The notes below the pieces were generated by a model, which was given only the letters and a program-made list of their open reading frames with translations, did no database searches and was not told where the DNA came from. A program made the translations under genes and the position numbers. Positions 1 to 8,193 of a stretch of DNA of 64,000 nucleotides are shown here, one piece after another (position 1 is the first letter of the stretch; each line of letters opens with the position of its first letter). Source of the stretch: Williamsia soli (GTDB taxonomy: Bacteria; Actinomycetota; Actinomycetes; Mycobacteriales; Mycobacteriaceae); the NCBI RefSeq assembly GCF_017377795.1, contig NZ_JAFRDR010000003.1, positions 558,001 to 622,000 on the forward strand, in the 5' to 3' direction.

Positions 1-1
1 G

Positions 2-55
2 TCTGACACCAGTTCGTCCACGATGCTCACGCCGCCAGCATCACACGGGCCCTGA
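2..55 (+). CDS. possible C-terminal tail of a gene cut by the window edge
   Basis: One plus-strand frame is open from the window edge to a TGA at 53-55, and a terminator-like hairpin follows three bases later. That arrangement fits the end of a plus-strand gene starting outside the window. Only 17 residues are visible, rich in Ser, Thr and Pro, with no recognisable motif. It could equally be non-coding. Confidence 0.2.
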   Translation, partial: SDTSSSTMLTPPASHGP

Positions 56-57
56 CC

Positions 58-83
58 AAAAGCAAGCACTGGTGCTTGTTTTT
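58..83. terminator. bidirectional intrinsic terminator
   Basis: The palindrome CAAGCAC-TG-GTGCTTG (63-78) is flanked by an A run (58-61) and a T run (79-83), so either strand reads as stem plus U tract. It would end the minus-strand operon whose last gene stops at 368 and any plus-strand gene entering from the left. Confidence 0.6.
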
Positions 84-117
84 AGGCCCGACCGTGCCAG
101 TAACGCCGCCGAGTGAA

Positions 118-235
118 CCACCACGGTCTCGCGGCCCCGCGTTGTCTGGACAGACGAGGAGCGAGCGCAGCGATGCGAAGAGGAAGGAAGACGACGCGAT
201 CAGGGCCGCGACGACCCAGCGAGCGAGCGAGCAAG
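118..235. repeat. dispersed palindromic element, copy 1
   Basis: First of two tandem copies; the second starts 128 bp later at 246 and a third is at 49338. It begins with CCACCACGGTCTCG. A stem pairs 138-147 with 189-198, with one G:T pair, around a 41-nt purine-rich interior containing GAGGAGCGAGCG. It lies downstream of the minus-strand operon ending at 368. No protein is credible here. Confidence 0.7.
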
Positions 236-245
236 TTCAACACAG

Positions 246-363
246 CCACCACGGTCTCGTGGCCCCGCACGTTCTGGACTGAGGAGGAGCGAGCGCAGCG
301 ATGCGACCGACGAGGGAAGAACGTGCGATCAGGGCCGCGACGACCCAGCGAGCGGGCGAGCAA
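246..363. repeat. dispersed palindromic element, copy 2
   Basis: Tandem neighbour of the copy at 118, with the same beginning and end. Its stem sequence differs: CGCACGTTCT (266-275) pairs perfectly with AGAACGTGCG (318-327). Both arms have changed together relative to copies 1 and 3. It stops four bases before the last codon of the thioesterase-like gene. Positions 1-367 otherwise hold no gene. Confidence 0.7.
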
Positions 364-367
364 AAAT

Positions 368-1249
368 TTACAGAGTTCCGTCAGCGACCGCCTGGGTCAG
401 AAGTTTTCCTGCGGGATCGACCATGGTGGCGATGACCGATGCGATGCGTCGACCGGATTTCACCTGTTCGACGGTGATCGTCAGATCTCCGGCGTCGAGG
501 GCGGGTGATCGAAGGAAACTGACGGTGATGTCGCTGATCCGGTAGCGGATCCCGGCTGCGGCCGAGAGTTCGACACCGAGCGAACACACCTCGGCCATGA
601 GTGCGATGACGACCCCGCCGTGCATCGTTCCCATCTGGTTGGCCATCGCCGAGCTCGGCGTCGCGGTCACGACGACATTCGACTCCCCCACGGCGGTGAC
701 TGCCATCCCCAGAACGTTCTGGATGGGCCCCGGAGCAATGGTTCCGTCGGCCAGGCCGCGAAGGATTTCGCGTCCGGTCAGGGCTGGATCCAACGTTTCG
801 GGCAGACTCGCGCCGAGCATCTCGGACTCTGTCGCCATCGCGTCGCGTCGGGGTATCTCCCCGGTCGCCCTACTGACGACAACGGCGCGCCCCGTGGCCG
901 AACACACCACGGCTCCGGTGGCGTCGTCGACGAGCTCGGCATAGGTCGTGCCGTGACCCTCGACCGCGCCGACGACCCGACCGCGCCCGGTCACCCGCGC
1001 TCCGAGGGTGACCGGTTCCGGAACAGAGAGCGAAAGCCGTGATTGCACTGTCGCCGTCCCCGGCGGCTGGGAGTGATAGAAACTCGACCCGCCGACCATC
1101 TCGGCGAGAGTCGCGATCGCAGAAAGCCCCACCTCACCGCGGTGGTCGACGAGCCCGGCGCCGATGTGCTGTCGCAGCACGGTGCCGTAAGGCTCGCCGG
1201 GAAACGAGGAGATGGCGAGGGCGGCCAGGGGGTCAGGTGCTGCAGTCAT
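368..1249 (-). CDS. double hot-dog thioesterase-like protein
   Basis: A 293-aa protein with two PaaI/hot-dog-like halves. Residues 30-130 carry DHRGEVGLS and residues 175-290 carry GTMHGGVVIALMAE (HGG at 210-212), the usual helix start of acyl-CoA thioesterases. The expected role is cytoplasmic hydrolysis of an acyl-CoA, substrate unknown. The ATG at 1249 was chosen because homology-like sequence begins there; an in-frame extension upstream would overlap the preceding SDR. It is the last gene of the operon that starts with the TetR gene at 8173, 31 bp after the SDR. A degenerate dehydratase or a non-catalytic sensor is possible. Confidence 0.75.
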   Translation of the reverse strand: MTAAPDPLAALAISSFPGEPYGTVLRQHIGAGLVDHRGEVGLSAIATLAEMVGGSSFYHSQPPGTATVQSRLSLSVPEPVTLGARVTGRGRVVGAVEGHGTTYAELVDDATGAVVCSATGRAVVVSRATGEIPRRDAMATESEMLGASLPETLDPALTGREILRGLADGTIAPGPIQNVLGMAVTAVGESNVVVTATPSSAMANQMGTMHGGVVIALMAEVCSLGVELSAAAGIRYRISDITVSFLRSPALDAGDLTITVEQVKSGRRIASVIATMVDPAGKLLTQAVADGTL

Positions 1250-1280
1250 GACTGAACACCTACCACGTGCGTGAACCTGG

Positions 1281-2153
1281 TTATTCGGTGACCAGCGTTG
1301 CCAGCTCCGTGAGGGTGTAGGGCGGTTCGTCGTCGTGGCCCCGGTACGCCACGAACGAGGGCTCGAAGGCCGGGTATCGACCGATGAATCCACCGGCAGC
1401 ACTGTAGATCTGGCCGGTGATCCCCGATGCGAGGTCACTCGCGAGGTAGGCGTAGAGCGGCGCGACGTAGTCGGGAGGTGCCGGGTCGAGCGCAGCGTCG
1501 CGCGTACCGGCGTCGAGTAGCCCACGCTCGAACAGGTCGTTGATGTGCGCCTCGTACTCGGGTCCGGTGGACAAGCGCGTCTTACCACCCGGGCACACCA
1601 CGTTCACCCGTACGCCGTGTGGCGCGAGGTCCGCGGCCAGCGCAACCGACAGGCTGTTGACCCCACCTTTCCCCGCCGGATAGCCGGTGCCGCCGAAGTT
1701 GCCCGCCGATGCGGCGGAACCGGTGGTGACGATCGCGCCCGATCCTTGCCGCACCAGAATCGGGGCCGCGGCTCTCGTCAGTTCGAAGGTGCTCACGAGA
1801 TGGGCATCGAGTTGGGCGAAGAACTCGTAGGTACTCATCGTCAGGATCGACGAACCCGCGGGTTCAGCGACCCCCGCGCAATTGATGACGATGTCTATGC
1901 CACCGAACTCGCTGACCGACGCCTCGACCAACCGATGCGCCACCTCCTCGTCGGCGACGTTCCCCACAACCGGTATGGACCGGCCACCTCCGCTCACCAA
2001 CTCTCGAGCAGCGGCCTCGGTCGTCGAATCGTCCCGTCCGTTGACGATCACCGACGCACCTTCGGCGACAAGCGCTTTCGCGACGGCGAGTCCGATGCCC
2101 CGACTCGAACCCGCGACGACCGCGCGTTTGCCGAGCAGCTGTTGTGTGGTCAC
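1281..2153 (-). CDS. SDR family oxidoreductase
   Basis: A 290-aa short-chain dehydrogenase/reductase, expected to oxidise or reduce an alcohol/ketone with NAD(P). The cofactor motif is AGSSRGIG (14-21), NCAG lies near 91-94, and the catalytic Tyr158 and Lys162 sit in YPAGK. The C-terminal 40 residues, with several aromatic residues, extend beyond the usual 250-aa SDR core. It starts 6 bp after the stop of the 421-aa unknown gene, so it is translated from the same operon as CYP51. The substrate cannot be read from the sequence. Confidence 0.85.
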   Translation of the reverse strand: MTTQQLLGKRAVVAGSSRGIGLAVAKALVAEGASVIVNGRDDSTTEAAARELVSGGGRSIPVVGNVADEEVAHRLVEASVSEFGGIDIVINCAGVAEPAGSSILTMSTYEFFAQLDAHLVSTFELTRAAAPILVRQGSGAIVTTGSAASAGNFGGTGYPAGKGGVNSLSVALAADLAPHGVRVNVVCPGGKTRLSTGPEYEAHINDLFERGLLDAGTRDAALDPAPPDYVAPLYAYLASDLASGITGQIYSAAGGFIGRYPAFEPSFVAYRGHDDEPPYTLTELATLVTE

Positions 2154-2159
2154 GGCCGC

Positions 2160-3425
2160 TCAGGTGCCTGCCGTCACCGGAGTGATCGACAAGGGGATGC
2201 CGCGGCCACGGTCTTCGAACTCGAACGTTGCGCCACCGCTGAACCGGGCAATCGCGACTTCCCCTAGTTCTTTCTTGAGCGGGGTGCCATGGGATATCTC
2301 GATCACCAGGTCGTCGCCGTCCACATATCCGGACACTTCGGACCAGCGCAGGTCAACCGCGGTGGCCATCGCCAACACAGGCTCGAGGTGCTCAGGATCG
2401 AGGTGCGCCAACCATCCGTCATCCACGACTGCGTCGGATGTCCGGGGCAGTCGCACTCTGACGATGGCGCCCTCTCCCGAGCCGGCCGTCTCGATCTGGA
2501 CGCCGGTGTACTGGACGGGACCCAGAATCGGATGAAGTCGCAACACCGTTGCCAGATCTTCGGCTCCCCGGTCGAGACCGAGACTCTTCCGCAGGCGGTC
2601 CGCGGTCAGCCCGCTGATCCCGGTGAGCTGCTTCCGGAAGATCTCGATGGCCCCGTCCTCGTCGGTCTTGCCACGGACCGACATGAGAAAGCCGAGAGCC
2701 AGTAACTGATGTTGCAGCGCAACCTCTTCCGCAATACGCACCAGCGCCGAATGAGACCAGTCCTCGAACTTCAGGTCCTCCCAGACCGGACCGAGGTAGT
2801 CATCGTGGCCTCCGCCCCCGGGCTCGATCACCGACAATTCGACATGGGCGGCCCGGGTGCCCGACATGATTATCGACTCCGGAGGCAGTGGCAGCTCTTC
2901 CCGGTCGGGTTCGATCGTCACCGTCCAGGCACAGTGCGGGTGCCGCCCCTCCGGCCTGCGCGGCGGGCGGTGGATCGGTCGGATCCGGGCACGCCGGTTG
3001 GTGGCGATGGCAGTCGCGTCGAAGGTCGGATCCTCGATGTCGTGGCACATCGAGGTGACGTAGTCGTCCCCCATCGGCTCGACATCGAGCAATGCCCCGC
3101 AGTGGTTCAGGACGAATTCACCGTGGTACTCGTCGAAGATCGTGTAGCGGAAGTCCATGAACTGTGGCGGTGCGCCGATGTCGAGCTGGAGACACTTGAA
3201 CATGTCCGCCACCCCGTCTCCGTCGATCTGCAACGCGGTGCGCATCCGCTTGGTGTAGACGGGACTTGCCGCCATCCATTCTTCGATGGCGATCTGGGCC
3301 ATGGTCTCGCGTCCAAATGCTGCGATGCAGTGCGCCATTCCGGACCGGTCGATCAACTGGCCCGACAGCAGGAGCTCGGGGACCAGCTTCGCCAGGGTCG
3401 TGCGGTCGAGGGCTGCGTACGACAT
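2160..3425 (-). CDS. conserved-looking protein of unknown function, 421 aa
   Basis: I do not recognise this family. It has no signal peptide or membrane segment. The first half is rich in Cys, His, Asp and Met: MAHCIAAFG near 30, LNHCGALLDVEP near 105, SMCHDIEDPTFD near 125, and HPHCAWTVT near 165. The second half holds a helical block (EEVALQHQLLALGFL) and an acidic C terminus. The Cys/His clusters could bind a metal or cofactor. It sits 8 bp after the NTF2-like gene and 6 bp before an SDR inside the CYP51 operon, so it probably acts on the same substrate as its neighbours. High GC3 and tight packing support it as a real gene. Confidence 0.8.
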   Translation of the reverse strand: MSYAALDRTTLAKLVPELLLSGQLIDRSGMAHCIAAFGRETMAQIAIEEWMAASPVYTKRMRTALQIDGDGVADMFKCLQLDIGAPPQFMDFRYTIFDEYHGEFVLNHCGALLDVEPMGDDYVTSMCHDIEDPTFDATAIATNRRARIRPIHRPPRRPEGRHPHCAWTVTIEPDREELPLPPESIIMSGTRAAHVELSVIEPGGGGHDDYLGPVWEDLKFEDWSHSALVRIAEEVALQHQLLALGFLMSVRGKTDEDGAIEIFRKQLTGISGLTADRLRKSLGLDRGAEDLATVLRLHPILGPVQYTGVQIETAGSGEGAIVRVRLPRTSDAVVDDGWLAHLDPEHLEPVLAMATAVDLRWSEVSGYVDGDDLVIEISHGTPLKKELGEVAIARFSGGATFEFEDRGRGIPLSITPVTAGT

Positions 3426-3433
3426 GGGTCAGA

Positions 3434-3997
3434 TCACCACATCGGAACCGGCGTTTTGCCGAGGGGGTACCAACCCGGCAGCAGCTCTTCGGCAGTGAGC
3501 ACACGATCGATGCGGCCCTGCATTCCCTTGCTCATCACGCCGTCGTTCATCATCTCCATGAACAGGGCCGTGACGTTGCCGTAATCGAAGAAGTCTCGCT
3601 GCCAGCCCCACTTGAAATCGCCAGCGTACTTGAACCAGCTTCCCTGAATGCCTTCGAGTCCGTAGTGGCTCCCGTCCGGCCGGGTGGCCTCGAAGATCTG
3701 CTTCCACAACCCCAGCATGTCGCCGGTCTTCTCGTCGATCACCCAGGACTGGTACGGGTAGGTCCAACCGTCCAGGCCGTCCATCTCGTATCCGATCGCG
3801 TAGTCCCGGATCTGTTCGCGTCCGATCGCCATGAAGTCGTGCTTGGCGCCGTAGTTCCAGCCGTAGGTGGCATCTTCGGTGTAGAACTCCGAGAGCGGTC
3901 GCCAGTCCCCGGTCTTCTCACAATCTACGTTGGCCTGCAGCCAGCGTTCCTTCATCTCGTCTAGTTCGGCGCGATCAAAAGACATGACAGTAACCAT
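3434..3997 (-). CDS. NTF2-like/SnoaL-type protein
   Basis: A small single-domain protein (187 aa, or 183 from the internal ATG at 3985) of the cone-shaped NTF2/SnoaL fold, seen from the N-terminal helix followed by FYTEDATYGWNYG and the Trp/Phe-rich strands (WVIDEKTG, WKQIFEATR). This superfamily includes ketosteroid isomerases and polyketide cyclases as well as non-enzymatic subunits. M. tuberculosis has a ketosteroid-isomerase-like gene (Rv0760c) near its cyp51. It starts 3 bp after the ferredoxin stop. The start at 3985 has better ribosome-binding spacing (GATGG 8 nt upstream), so the N terminus is uncertain. Confidence 0.75.
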   Translation of the reverse strand: MVTVMSFDRAELDEMKERWLQANVDCEKTGDWRPLSEFYTEDATYGWNYGAKHDFMAIGREQIRDYAIGYEMDGLDGWTYPYQSWVIDEKTGDMLGLWKQIFEATRPDGSHYGLEGIQGSWFKYAGDFKWGWQRDFFDYGNVTALFMEMMNDGVMSKGMQGRIDRVLTAEELLPGWYPLGKTPVPMW

Positions 3998-4000
3998 CTT

Positions 4001-4192
4001 TCATTCTTGAATGACTTTGAGGGCTTGAGTCGGACAGTAACGCACGGCGCGCTCCACGTCCGGCAAATGACTGCTATCGGGTTGCGGGTCAAGAAGATTC
4101 ACCGAGTCACGCTCAGCCTCGAACAAGTCCGGGGCCTCCATCTCGCACATGCCGTGCCCCTGGCACAGATCCAGATCTACTTCGATCCTCAC
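4001..4192 (-). CDS. [3Fe-4S] ferredoxin, P450 redox partner
   Basis: A 63-aa ferredoxin with Cys10, Cys16 and Cys53-Pro54, the C-x5-C...CP pattern of single [3Fe-4S] ferredoxins that pass one electron at a time to actinobacterial P450s. It corresponds in place and size to Rv0763c, next to CYP51 in M. tuberculosis. It lies 15 bp after the CYP51 stop and is presumably made with CYP51 and the CYP123-like enzyme. The likely reductase is a NAD(P)H-ferredoxin reductase such as the FprB-type protein at 46174. Confidence 0.93.
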   Translation of the reverse strand: MRIEVDLDLCQGHGMCEMEAPDLFEAERDSVNLLDPQPDSSHLPDVERAVRYCPTQALKVIQE

Positions 4193-4207
4193 GGGAACCT
4201 CCGCTGA

Positions 4208-5560
4208 CTAACGTGCGCGCTTGCGGTACTTGACGTTGCACGGTTGCGACATCTGCACAACCATCTTCGAGTGATCGTTCTTGTACGACTCCGACGGCTG
4301 CGCCAATTCGAACTCGTAGTTCTGCAGCAACACGGAAAAGATCGCCTTGAGCTGCATGATGGCGAACTGAGCACCCACGCAACGGTGCCGGCCGGCACCG
4401 AACGGAATCCACGTCCACCGGTTGACCAGATCTTCCTGGCGCGGCTCGAGGTAGCGGTCCGGATCGAAGCTGTCCGGGTTCGGAAAGTCCTCAGGCAGGC
4501 GGTTGGACGTCGCCGGCGACACCGCGATGGTCTGCCCCGGCTCGATCAGGAAGTCCTCGACCTCGAACTCGTTCTGAACGACCCGCATCAGCACGATCAA
4601 CGGCGGGTGCAGGCGCAGCGCCTCTTTGAGCGCTGATTCGAGTTTGGGGATCTGACGCATCGCACCGAAGCTGTATTCAGCACCGTCCGAATAGATGTCG
4701 TCGAGTTCGGCGCGCACCTGGTCCATGTATTCCGGATGCCGCAGCAACTCGATCAGCGTCCACGCGGCGGTACCCGAGGTGGTGTGATGACCGGCGAACA
4801 TCATCGAGATGAACATGCCGGTGATGGTGTCCGCGGTGAACCGCAGGTTGCCCTCGTCGTCGCGGATCGAGATCAGCACATCGAGAAGGTCTTTGTCCTC
4901 ATCGGTGGCGGGCTCACCGGCAATCCGGGTGTCCATGATCTCCTGAACCAACTCCACCAACCCTTTTCGGGCCGCGTCCCGCTTGCGAAAACTCTCGATG
5001 TCGGCATGGGCGTCGACATACGCGATCGGGTCGGTACCCTTCTCGAGATCGTGGTAGAGGTGCGCGAACCGACCGTCTAGCTGCTCTCGGAACTTCTTGC
5101 CGATCAGGCAGGCCGAGGAGGTGTAGATCGTCAATTCTGCGAAGAACTCGAGAAGGTCGATTTCGCCCTCGTCGCCCCAATCGGCGATGATGCGCTCGGT
5201 CTCCAGCGGGATCGTGATCGCGTGCTGCTTCATATGAGCACCCTTGAGCGCCTGATTGTGCAGCATCTCCGATCGTCGCTCGGGGCTGGCATCGAACACC
5301 ACACCCTCACCGAAGATCGGGGTCATGAACGGGTAGGCGGCTGCCTGGTCGAGGTCTTCCTCCGAGGCACGGAAGAACGCCTCGTTTGCGACGGCCCCCG
5401 AGACCAGCGCGACCTCACGGTCGGCGAGCTGAAAGACCCCGACGTCGCCGCACTCTTCGCGAACCCGCCAGAAGAGACCGATCGGATCAGTCGACAGTTC
5501 TTCGAGGTGGCCGTGTTCCCCTTCGCCACCGGATACGCGCTTGGGTTTTGTGAGGGTCAT
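4208..5560 (-). CDS. cyp51: cytochrome P450 CYP51, sterol 14-alpha-demethylase
   Basis: At 450 aa this is nearly the length of M. tuberculosis CYP51 (451 aa) and matches it closely: HGHLEE and DPIGL at the start, YPFMTPIFGEGVVFDASPER in the B-helix/B-C loop region, I-helix AGHHTTSG, ExxR in ALKEALRLHPP, and heme loop FGAGRHRCVG with ligand Cys394. The family removes the 14-alpha-methyl of lanosterol-type sterols in three oxidations; the physiological substrate of bacterial CYP51 is not settled. It overlaps the upstream SDR by 4 bp and is followed by its ferredoxin. Control is probably from the divergent promoter at 8174-8227. Confidence 0.97.
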   Translation of the reverse strand: MTLTKPKRVSGGEGEHGHLEELSTDPIGLFWRVREECGDVGVFQLADREVALVSGAVANEAFFRASEEDLDQAAAYPFMTPIFGEGVVFDASPERRSEMLHNQALKGAHMKQHAITIPLETERIIADWGDEGEIDLLEFFAELTIYTSSACLIGKKFREQLDGRFAHLYHDLEKGTDPIAYVDAHADIESFRKRDAARKGLVELVQEIMDTRIAGEPATDEDKDLLDVLISIRDDEGNLRFTADTITGMFISMMFAGHHTTSGTAAWTLIELLRHPEYMDQVRAELDDIYSDGAEYSFGAMRQIPKLESALKEALRLHPPLIVLMRVVQNEFEVEDFLIEPGQTIAVSPATSNRLPEDFPNPDSFDPDRYLEPRQEDLVNRWTWIPFGAGRHRCVGAQFAIMQLKAIFSVLLQNYEFELAQPSESYKNDHSKMVVQMSQPCNVKYRKRAR

Positions 5561-6351
5561 TTCTTGTCTCCTTCGATGCGTGGGACCGGGGCTTCGGCCT
5601 CGACCTCGACCAAGCGCATGTGCGCTCCTCGCGGCATGGAAACGATCGTGTGAATCGCTGTGGCGAGATGGATGGGCTTGAGAAAATTGCTGTGGCGGGC
5701 CAAGCCGAACGGAATCCAGTCATTGAGAACCGCTGCGCCGACCTCAGGGGTGAAGTTCATCCCCATACCCGTCATCACCTGACCGGGTCGGACGAGGCTG
5801 GCCCGCACACCGGTGCCCTCCAGCTCCATCTGGGCCACTTCGGCAAGTCCCTCGACGCCACGTTTGGCGGCGACGTAGGCAGCCATGTGTGGCCGCGGAC
5901 GCTCGACGACGTCGGAGCTGATGAAGACGAAATCCCCACGCTGCCTTGTGACCATGTCTGGTACGACCCGTCGGTACAAGCGTTGGGCGCCCAGAAGGTG
6001 GATGTTGACCTGCGCGGCGAACTCCTCGTTGCTGAACTCGTGTGCGCGTCCCGGATCGAGATCACCCGCCCCGGAGACCACGACCTCGGTCGGCCCGAAT
6101 TGGGCCTCGGCCTTGGTGACGAACTCGTCGATCGACGCGGCGTCGGTGACGTCGAGCGGCAGGGCCACCGCCTCGCCGCCGGCTTGGGTGATCTGGTCGA
6201 CGAACTCCTGCGACTTCGCCACCCGCCGGGCGCCCAGCGCGACCGGGAAGCCGGCCGCTGCCAGCATGACGGCGGTGGCGGCGCCGATGCCCGACGATGC
6301 TCCGGCGACGATCACCGGCCTACGGTCCGGGTGTGGTGCAAATCTGGGCAT
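5557..6351 (-). CDS. SDR family oxidoreductase (Rv0765c position)
   Basis: A 264-aa classical SDR with cofactor loop AGASSGIG (17-24), SGAGDLDPG after the fourth strand and the active site YVAAKRG. The expected role is NAD(P)-dependent oxidation or reduction of a hydroxyl/keto group. It lies between the two P450 genes exactly as Rv0765c does in M. tuberculosis. It shares one base with the stop of the upstream P450 (TGATG) and overlaps cyp51 by 4 bp, implying translational coupling. The final substrate is unknown; a product of CYP51 or CYP123 chemistry is the natural guess. Confidence 0.88.
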   Translation of the reverse strand: MPRFAPHPDRRPVIVAGASSGIGAATAVMLAAAGFPVALGARRVAKSQEFVDQITQAGGEAVALPLDVTDAASIDEFVTKAEAQFGPTEVVVSGAGDLDPGRAHEFSNEEFAAQVNIHLLGAQRLYRRVVPDMVTRQRGDFVFISSDVVERPRPHMAAYVAAKRGVEGLAEVAQMELEGTGVRASLVRPGQVMTGMGMNFTPEVGAAVLNDWIPFGLARHSNFLKPIHLATAIHTIVSMPRGAHMRLVEVEAEAPVPRIEGDKK

Positions 6352-7574
6352 CAGCGCGCCCTCACTTTCATGGGAAGCGACGCGAAGCCGCGCACGTTGA
6401 CCGAGTGGACCCGCTCGGCGTTGTCGATATCGATGTCGACCTGGTTGATCGACTTCACGATCTGGCCCAATGCCACATTCGACTCGAGCCGGGCCAGGTG
6501 CGCACCGAGGCAGAAGTGTGTTCCCAGACCGAAGCTGGTGAGTGTCTGAGCGCTGTCCCTACCGATCTCGTAGCGGTCGGCATGGTCGAACACCTCCTCG
6601 TCTCGGTTGGCCGAACCGAGCAACAAGAGCACTCGCTGGCCTGCGGGGATGGTGTAGCCGCCGTACTCGACATCCTCGAGCACGCGGCGTACCACGATCT
6701 GCGTCGAGTTGTCGTAGCGCAGTGTCTCTTCGGTCCACGCGGGCACGGCTTCTGGATCGGCCATCGGGATCGCTAGCTGATCTGGATAGCGCCAGCCCCA
6801 ATACACGGCGTTGGCAAGCAGTTTGGTGGTGGTCTCGTTGCCCGCGACGATCATCAGGATCATGAAGCCGATGATCTCGTCTTCGGTCAGTCTGGTCTTC
6901 TCACCGGTCTCGTCATCGAGGACCTCGGCGTCCAGCAGCGCCGAGACGAGGTCGGTGCCGGGGTTCTTGCGGCGATCGACGAGCAATTCGCCGTAGTAGC
7001 GAGTCAATTCGAAGTACGCGTAGACGGCGGCCTCCGGGACGTCGAAAACACCCTCTTCGCGGTGGATCAGCAGGTCCGATTGGGTACGCAGGTGAGCTCG
7101 GTCGGCCACCGGAACGTCTAGCAACTCCGACACGACATCCATCGGCAGCAGTCCGGCGAACTCTGTCACGTAGTCGAACTCCCCCATCTCCAGGCACCGG
7201 TCCCAGTGCTGGTGGGTCAGTTCGGCGATCCGATCCGCGAGTTCACCGATGCGCTTGGGCGTGAACCCCTTCGACACCAGTTTGCGAATCCGCATGTGCT
7301 TCGGATCATCGAGTGCCAGAAAGGACATCGACTTGTGCGCGTCGGGCCCGTAGGCGGCGGGATCCATCGACACACCCCAGCTGTTCGACAGCCGGGCCGC
7401 GTCACGGAACCCGTTGCGCACGTCTTCGTGCTTGGCGAAGGCCCAGAAGTCCATGTCCGCGTTGTGATAAACCGGCGCCTCGGCTCGGAGCCGCGCATAG
7501 GTCGGGTACGGATCCTCGTGAAAGTTGTAGTCGTACGGGTCGAACGGGACCTGTGTCTGCATACCTGCGGTCAT
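6351..7574 (-). CDS. cytochrome P450, CYP123-like
   Basis: A 407-aa soluble bacterial class I P450. The I-helix reads VAGNETTTKLL, with the oxygen-activating acid/Thr pair replaced by Asn-Glu-Thr-Thr. ExxR lies in EETLRY and the heme loop is FGLGTHFCLGAHLARLE with ligand Cys355. Position between the TetR and SDR genes equals Rv0766c (CYP123A1), which is why I suggest that family; sequence alone supports only a CYP123/CYP124-type mycobacterial P450. It overlaps the TetR gene by 4 bp. Substrate unknown; it would share the ferredoxin at 4001. Confidence 0.9.
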   Translation of the reverse strand: MTAGMQTQVPFDPYDYNFHEDPYPTYARLRAEAPVYHNADMDFWAFAKHEDVRNGFRDAARLSNSWGVSMDPAAYGPDAHKSMSFLALDDPKHMRIRKLVSKGFTPKRIGELADRIAELTHQHWDRCLEMGEFDYVTEFAGLLPMDVVSELLDVPVADRAHLRTQSDLLIHREEGVFDVPEAAVYAYFELTRYYGELLVDRRKNPGTDLVSALLDAEVLDDETGEKTRLTEDEIIGFMILMIVAGNETTTKLLANAVYWGWRYPDQLAIPMADPEAVPAWTEETLRYDNSTQIVVRRVLEDVEYGGYTIPAGQRVLLLLGSANRDEEVFDHADRYEIGRDSAQTLTSFGLGTHFCLGAHLARLESNVALGQIVKSINQVDIDIDNAERVHSVNVRGFASLPMKVRAR

Positions 7575-8173
7575 CGGTTCTCCAGCAGTAGATTGGCCGC
7601 GGCGACGAGCCGGTCGGCGATGGCGGAATACGTTTCGTAACCCATGCCGGCGCGGACCAGAGCGCCGGAGTACAGCATTTCGAGTGCTTCGAGCAGGCTC
7701 TCGTCGGCCGGCGCCCCAGTGTCTGCCACCAGTGCCGACGACAGCCGCTGCCGGATCAGCACGCCGATACGCACCCGTAGGTGCTCGACGTCGGGATCCG
7801 ATCCGAGAAGCGACGCCGTGACCGCCCGCGCCAACTGGTTGTCGTCTTCTACCGCCAGTGACACCGAACGAAGGACAACAGCCACCCGCTCCGCCCTGGG
7901 CAGCGACGGATCGGGCTCCACGATTTCTTCTGCCAAACGGCGCCAGAACAGTTCGGCGACCACGTGCCCCTTGGAGCTGAAGTAGGTATAGGCGGTTGCG
8001 GGCGCGACACCGGCACGCTTGGCCACCGACCGCACCGTCAGGGCGTCGTAACCGACTTCGCGGAGCACCTCGACCGCAGCCTCGGTGAGCTTGTTCACCG
8101 TGTCTGCCTGCGCGGTGGTGAGCCGACGGCGAGTGGATTCGAAAGAAACCGGACTGGACATGGACAGTGACAT
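7571..8173 (-). CDS. TetR-family regulator of the CYP51/aldA locus
   Basis: A 200-aa TetR protein. The HTH lies near residues 35-60 (VRSVAKRAGVAPATAYTYFSS) and the C-terminal ligand domain is helical. It is first in the CYP51 operon and divergent from the aldehyde dehydrogenase, so it most likely represses both directions from the element at 8194-8212. A paralogue at 32297 shares RRLT...ADTV, EVLR.VGY and ATAY.YFSSK and has the same element at its own start. Start at 8173; a second ATG at 8161 is possible. It corresponds to Rv0767c. Confidence 0.88.
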   Translation of the reverse strand: MSLSMSSPVSFESTRRRLTTAQADTVNKLTEAAVEVLREVGYDALTVRSVAKRAGVAPATAYTYFSSKGHVVAELFWRRLAEEIVEPDPSLPRAERVAVVLRSVSLAVEDDNQLARAVTASLLGSDPDVEHLRVRIGVLIRQRLSSALVADTGAPADESLLEALEMLYSGALVRAGMGYETYSAIADRLVAAANLLLENR

Positions 8174-8193
8174 TACACTAGGTTCAAACGCGA

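Noticed and set aside
1-19. Sequence GTCTGACACCAGTTCGTCC resembling the GTCCAGA element
   Set aside because: Only about 11 of 19 bases match in reverse orientation and no gene start is visible nearby.
82-363. Small repeat-containing open frames in both strands at the left end
   Set aside because: They only reflect the two tandem palindromic elements; the same peptide repeats appear at 49338, which shows a DNA rather than protein repeat.
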